A DNA stretch of 26,051 nucleotides from DASUMF01 sp040510575 (GTDB lineage Bacteria > Actinomycetota > Acidimicrobiia > IMCC26256 > DASPTH01): NCBI GenBank assembly GCA_040510575.1, contig JBEVIU010000091.1:1-26051 (forward strand). The letters run 5' to 3'. The position numbers were made by a program, and so were the translations under genes. Below, in pieces: positions 22,746-26,051 of the stretch. Below the pieces are notes generated by a model. The model ran no database searches. It was not told where the DNA came from and saw only the letters and a program-made list of their open reading frames with translations. Each line of letters starts with the position of its first letter. Position 1 is the first letter of the stretch.

Positions 22746-24089
22746 GTGACGTCTGGCACAGTCCCCCCGCACGACGCCGGGCGCCAGCATGCCCGGGGCC
22801 AGATCCTCGCCATCGGGCTCGCGTTCGCGGCCACGCTCCCCGGCCTGCTGACCCGACTCGCCGGCCTTCACCCACCCTCCTACGTCGCACCCGTCGCCTT
22901 CGGGCTCGCCATCCTCGGCTCCGCGTTCCTGCTCGCCTGGGGGGCAGAGGTGCTGCAGCTCGACGTGTCGCAAGGCCTGGCCCTCACGGTGCTCGCGCTC
23001 ATTGCAGTGCTCCCCGAGTACGCCGTCGACTTCGCCTTCGCGTGGAAGGCGGGCGAGGACCCCGACAAGTACGCACCGCTGGCGCTGGCGAACATGACCG
23101 GCGCGAACCGGCTCCTCATCGGTGTCGGCTGGTCCATGGTCGTCCTCCTCGCCGCGTGGCGCATGACGCGCATCGCACGGCGCCGCGGCTACAAGGGCGA
23201 GGTCGACACCGACGTGCACCTCGAGCGTCCGCACGCGATCGAGATCTCATTCCTCGCGTTGGCCACGCTGTACTCGCTCAGCCTTCCGTTCAAGAGCACA
23301 CTCACGCTCTTCGACGCGGTCGTGCTGATCGGCATCTTCGTCGTGTTCGTGTTCCGCATCGCTCGTTCCCCATCCGAGGAACCGCACCTCGTCGGGCCGG
23401 CGCGCCTGATCGGTTCGTTCTCGGTCACGAACCGTCGGATCGCGGTCGGTGTGCTGCTCGCGTACGCCGCGACGGTGATCTTCATGTGCGCGGAGCCGTT
23501 CGCGGAGTCCCTCGTGCACCTCGGCGAGTCGGCCGGCGTCGACACGTTCCTGCTCGTGCAGTGGTTGGCGCCGCTCGCGTCCGAAGCCCCCGAGCTGCTG
23601 ATCGCCGGCCTCTTCGCGTGGCGCCTGCAGACGAGCGCGGGGCTCGGCACGCTGTTGTCGTCGAAGGTCAACCAGTGGACCCTGCTCGTGGGCTCGCTGC
23701 CGATCGTGTTCGCGATCTCGTCGGGCGCGCTGCACGGGCTCCCCCTCGACTCACTGCAGCGCGAGGAGCTCTTCCTCACCGCCGCGCAGTCGGTGTTCGC
23801 GATCGCGGTGTTGGCCAACCGCAGCATGAGCGTGCGCGAGGCGTGGATGCTCTTCGGCCTCTTCATGTTCCAGTTCGTGCTCGGTGGCGTGCTCCCCGCC
23901 GACCTCGCCGAGTACGAGCGCATCGCCGTCGGCGTGCTCTATCTCGTGCTCGCCGCGTTCTTCCTGTTCCGCGAGCGGGCCGTGCTCCGACCCCTGGTGC
24001 ACGACGGGCTGCGGGAACCGGTCGATGAGCTCTTCCGCGAAGACGAGCCCACGCCGGCGCCACCATGGGCACAGGAGTACCCGGCGTGA
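22746..24089 (+). CDS. Sodium/calcium-exchanger-family membrane protein
   Basis: The 447-residue protein has about ten to twelve hydrophobic helices in two halves. Each half has an inverted alpha-type repeat: ALIAVLPEYAVDFAFAW with ALANMTGANRLLIGVGW, and later LAPLASEAPELLIAGLFAW with LLSSKVNQWTLLVGSLP. The P-E pair in each is the ion-binding motif of Na+/Ca2+ and related cation exchangers. The cation specificity is unknown. The repeats are divergent (GANR and SSKV in place of the more usual GSN), so it is a distant branch. The start is set by a TAGGAT box seven bases before GTG 22746. The C-terminus is short and cytoplasmic. The next gene starts 37 bp downstream. Confidence 0.88.
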   Translation: MTSGTVPPHDAGRQHARGQILAIGLAFAATLPGLLTRLAGLHPPSYVAPVAFGLAILGSAFLLAWGAEVLQLDVSQGLALTVLALIAVLPEYAVDFAFAWKAGEDPDKYAPLALANMTGANRLLIGVGWSMVVLLAAWRMTRIARRRGYKGEVDTDVHLERPHAIEISFLALATLYSLSLPFKSTLTLFDAVVLIGIFVVFVFRIARSPSEEPHLVGPARLIGSFSVTNRRIAVGVLLAYAATVIFMCAEPFAESLVHLGESAGVDTFLLVQWLAPLASEAPELLIAGLFAWRLQTSAGLGTLLSSKVNQWTLLVGSLPIVFAISSGALHGLPLDSLQREELFLTAAQSVFAIAVLANRSMSVREAWMLFGLFMFQFVLGGVLPADLAEYERIAVGVLYLVLAAFFLFRERAVLRPLVHDGLREPVDELFREDEPTPAPPWAQEYPA

Positions 24090-24126
24090 CGCCGTCGCGG
24101 TCGGCTGAGTTGGCAAGCTGGATGCG

Positions 24127-24609
24127 ATGACCGACGAGCCCACGCCGCAATCCTCCGACGCATCGCAGATCCCGGAGCAGGCCGACGGCGTCATCGACCG
24201 TCAGGCGGTGTTGTCCAGCGCGGTTGCGGGCCTCGCGATCCTGGTGGCCGCCAGCGTGATCGACGCGATCCTCGACCGCAACCTCGACAACTACGACGAC
24301 TCCGGATGGCGCTTCGTGCTGTTCGTGATGGTGCTCGTCGGATACTTCGCGGCCGGATACCTCGCGGGCCGTCGTGCACCCGGCGGCGCGCTCACCAACG
24401 GCGCGCTCGCGGGCACGTTCACGTTCGTGTTGTGGGTGCCGGTCCGCATGATCATCTGGGTCGTGCGCGACGAGCACGAGCAGCTGTTCACCGGCGTCGA
24501 CCCGGTGTTCAAGCCGGGGCAGATCCTCGGTCACCTCGTGATCGCATCGGCGCTCGGCATGCTCGGCGGCATCCTCGGCGCCCGACTCGTACTCAAGCGC
24601 GCGAGGTAA
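24127..24609 (+). CDS. Four-helix integral membrane protein, function unknown
   Basis: The 160-residue protein starts with an acidic, Ser/Gln-rich tail (1-25), followed by four predicted helices (about 28-48, 62-81, 90-112 and 131-155) and a basic end LVLKRAR. The small-residue phrases GYFAAGYLAG and GHLVIASALGMLGGILGARL give a tightly packed bundle. It resembles small TIGR04086/YrzE-like membrane proteins, but I would not name it on that. It follows the exchanger by 37 bp on the same strand and is probably co-transcribed. A severed SDR gene starts two bases after its stop, which suggests an operon once continued here. Confidence 0.8.
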   Translation: MTDEPTPQSSDASQIPEQADGVIDRQAVLSSAVAGLAILVAASVIDAILDRNLDNYDDSGWRFVLFVMVLVGYFAAGYLAGRRAPGGALTNGALAGTFTFVLWVPVRMIIWVVRDEHEQLFTGVDPVFKPGQILGHLVIASALGMLGGILGARLVLKRAR

Positions 24610-24611
24610 GG

Positions 24612-24674
24612 GTGAGGCTCGACGGCCGGGTCGCGGTCGTGACCGGCGCCGGACGCGGGCTCGGCGAGCCGTAC
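24612..24674 (+). pseudogene. Severed N-terminus of a short-chain dehydrogenase/reductase (SDR)
   Basis: From GTG 24612 the reading is VRLDGRVAVVTGAGRGLG, the near-perfect start of a classical SDR with the TGxxxGxG NAD(P)-binding loop, and then EPYA. After that the frame becomes Arg/Pro/Ala-rich sequence (PARPARRLIRDAARSP) with no SDR character, enters the rnpB promoter and stops at 24833. Strand beta-2, the Asn-Ser-Tyr-Lys active site and everything after are missing. Only about 20 codons survive. The rest of the gene is not elsewhere in the window, so this is a breakpoint scar. The position of the junction (about 24665-24675) is approximate. Confidence 0.75.
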
Positions 24675-24732
24675 GCCCCGGCTCGACCCGCTCGACGGCT
24701 GATCCGCGACGCAGCCCGGTCGCCCACCGTCG

Positions 24733-24738
24733 TAACCT
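24733..24738 (+). promoter_or_regulatory. -10 box of rnpB
   Basis: TAACCT ends six bases before the predicted 5' end of RNase P RNA at 24745. No good -35 element is seen. Confidence 0.6.
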
Positions 24739-24744
24739 GGCGAC

Positions 24745-25152
<408 letters not shown>

Positions 25153-25191
25153 ACCCCTCTGACCTGCACTTCGCTGCGCTCACGTCAACTT

Positions 25192-25674
25192 TCAAAAGCT
25201 GACGACCTCGTGGGCGAGCTGTGCCGTGATGTCGGTGTCGTGAAAGATGCTCGGGTTCTTGATGCCGCCCATCTGGGAGATGCGCCAGCCTTCGCTCGTC
25301 CGGCGGAACCTGGCCCGGTAGCTCGCATCCATGTGCAGAATGCGGACGCTGCCATCCGCCTGGGGCACCTTGAGCTGCGACACCACGAAGAAGTCACCGC
25401 GTGCCTCGTCGCCGTCGACGTCGACGTGCCATCCGGCGGGGCTGATCCGCAGATCCGTGATCGACTCCATGCCCTGCAAGAACGCAACCGCCGCCTCGCG
25501 GATGGCCGCGCGACCTTCAACCGATCCGAACACCGCGTCCTCCGTCCACACCGACGCGAACAGATCGGGATCGCGGGTGATCTCAGCAAACGAGTAGGTC
25601 TCGTGGAGATACCGACACGCCAGCGCATCCAACAACGTGTCGTACCCGGTCTGCGGCGCCTGGGTCGAGGTCAT
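25192..25674 (-). CDS. NTF2/SnoaL-like protein
   Basis: The 160-residue protein has the NTF2-like cone fold of the SnoaL_4 type: a helical start with YLHETYSFAEITRDPDLFASVW, TEDAVFGSVEGRAAIREAA, and strands ending in YRARFRRTSEGWRISQMGG. Relatives include small hydratases, isomerases and ring-cyclising enzymes, as well as proteins of unknown role; no substrate can be named. AGGAG lies six bases before ATG 25674, so the ATG two codons upstream (25680) is less likely. Codons here use more A and T in third position (TAT, TTT, GCT, GAA) than the neighbouring genes, hinting at a different origin. It is the only intact gene between the two copies of the rnpB 3' end. Confidence 0.82.
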   Translation of the reverse strand: MTSTQAPQTGYDTLLDALACRYLHETYSFAEITRDPDLFASVWTEDAVFGSVEGRAAIREAAVAFLQGMESITDLRISPAGWHVDVDGDEARGDFFVVSQLKVPQADGSVRILHMDASYRARFRRTSEGWRISQMGGIKNPSIFHDTDITAQLAHEVVSF

Positions 25675-25710
25675 GCCCATCTCCTCATGTTGTCGTGGTC
25701 CAGCGATTCG

Positions 25711-25872
25711 TCATGAGCGCCAGACGGTCGTGATCACGAGATCGTACGCATCGCGGGCGGCATAGGCCTGGTGCATGCGGGCGCGCTCGGCCCGTTGCCT
25801 GGCACCCAGCGCGGAAGCTAGGTCGGCGCCGATCAGCCGATGGCGACCGAAGCGATCGGGTCCTCGACGCGA
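25711..25872 (-). pseudogene. Possible C-terminal remnant of a degraded gene
   Basis: The stretch 25681-26051 holds no complete gene. Within it the minus-strand frame ending at TGA 25713-25711 reads HRLIGADLASALGARQRAER, then ARMHQAYAARDAYDL and VITTVWRS. This looks like real helical protein rather than chance, but it has no good start codon and is closed upstream by a stop at 25875-25873. It may be the tail of a decayed gene. No family is recognised. The longer open frame over 25685-25984 in another phase is Arg/Ser-rich and not protein-like. Confidence 0.3.
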
Positions 25873-25951
25873 TCATGGCAGTCCCAAAACACCGCAATCG
25901 CAGGTCAGAGCGCATGTCGCGCGTGGAGCGTTGCGCCGCGACAAGCGACGG

Positions 25952-25982
25952 CAGAATCCGGCGTACCGGCCGACTCGCTGCC
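25952..25982 (+). repeat. Direct repeat, copy 2 (isolated rnpB 3' end; possible attR)
   Basis: This is a 31-base copy of the rnpB 3' end with one mismatch, standing alone 834 bp downstream and not part of a second RNase P RNA. The sequence from 25983 to the window end (69 bp) shows no recognisable gene. Confidence 0.9.
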
Positions 25983-26051
25983 ATTCACCCCTTCGCTCCC
26001 GGCTCGGCGACCGCCGATGTACGTTGACTCGGGTCCGAGCACGACGGCCGC

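Noticed and set aside
25685..25984. 99-codon minus-strand open frame beginning in the second rnpB fragment
   Set aside because: It is Arg/Ser/Pro-rich without pattern and starts inside an RNA-gene copy; another phase of the same stretch looks more protein-like.
26010..26051. Possible tRNA at the window end
   Set aside because: A GTTGACTCGGGTCCGAGC-like stretch recalls part of a tRNA arm, but no acceptor stem or T-loop sequence is visible before the window ends.

Overview
The window is high-GC DNA with compact, often overlapping genes. It carries a WhiB regulator, an MMPL lipid exporter, an Rpf-like secreted muralytic protein and several start codons that look leaderless (a TANNNT box 7-8 nt before ATG or GTG). 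Together these point to an actinobacterium. The protein style and gene mix suggest a deep-branching, Acidimicrobiia-like lineage, but that placement is inference. The genes look chromosomal and mostly housekeeping.

Layout. 1-3919: the tail of a probable methyltransferase (+) faces a minus-strand run of acyl-ACP thioesterase, NAD-dependent epimerase, DegT/DnrJ sugar aminotransferase and GT2 glycosyltransferase. The last three are coupled by 4-nt GTGA overlaps, so this looks like a small locus making and transferring an amino sugar. 4080-11691: MMPL exporter (+), arsC and aat (-), Rpf-like protein and DUF427 (+), ABC-F ATPase (-), DUF6624 (+) and an AlkA-type DNA glycosylase (-). Three convergent pairs here overlap at their 3' ends. 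11732-15117: lipoprotein L,D-transpeptidase (+), PIG-V-like mannosyltransferase (-) and citrate synthase (+).

15145-22635, all minus: whiB, then trpD coupled to two zinc-ribbon proteins, a Cys-rich 62-residue protein, DoxX, and a complete CUT1/Ugp-like ABC importer in the order ATPase, permease, permease, binding protein. 22746-24609: a Na+/Ca2+-exchanger-type protein and a four-helix membrane protein (+).

24612-26051 is the most unusual part. A severed N-terminus of a short-chain dehydrogenase lies just before a complete RNase P RNA gene (rnpB). The last 31 nt of rnpB recur 834 bp downstream with one mismatch. Between the two copies are a single NTF2/SnoaL-like gene with less GC-biased codons and a degraded open frame. 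This is the arrangement expected when something integrates at the 3' end of an RNA gene. A second unexplained repeat, about 85 bp long, occurs at 10492 and 12543.

I saw no CRISPR array, tRNA, rRNA, transposase or recognisable integrase. All family calls come from reading motifs by eye, without database searches.
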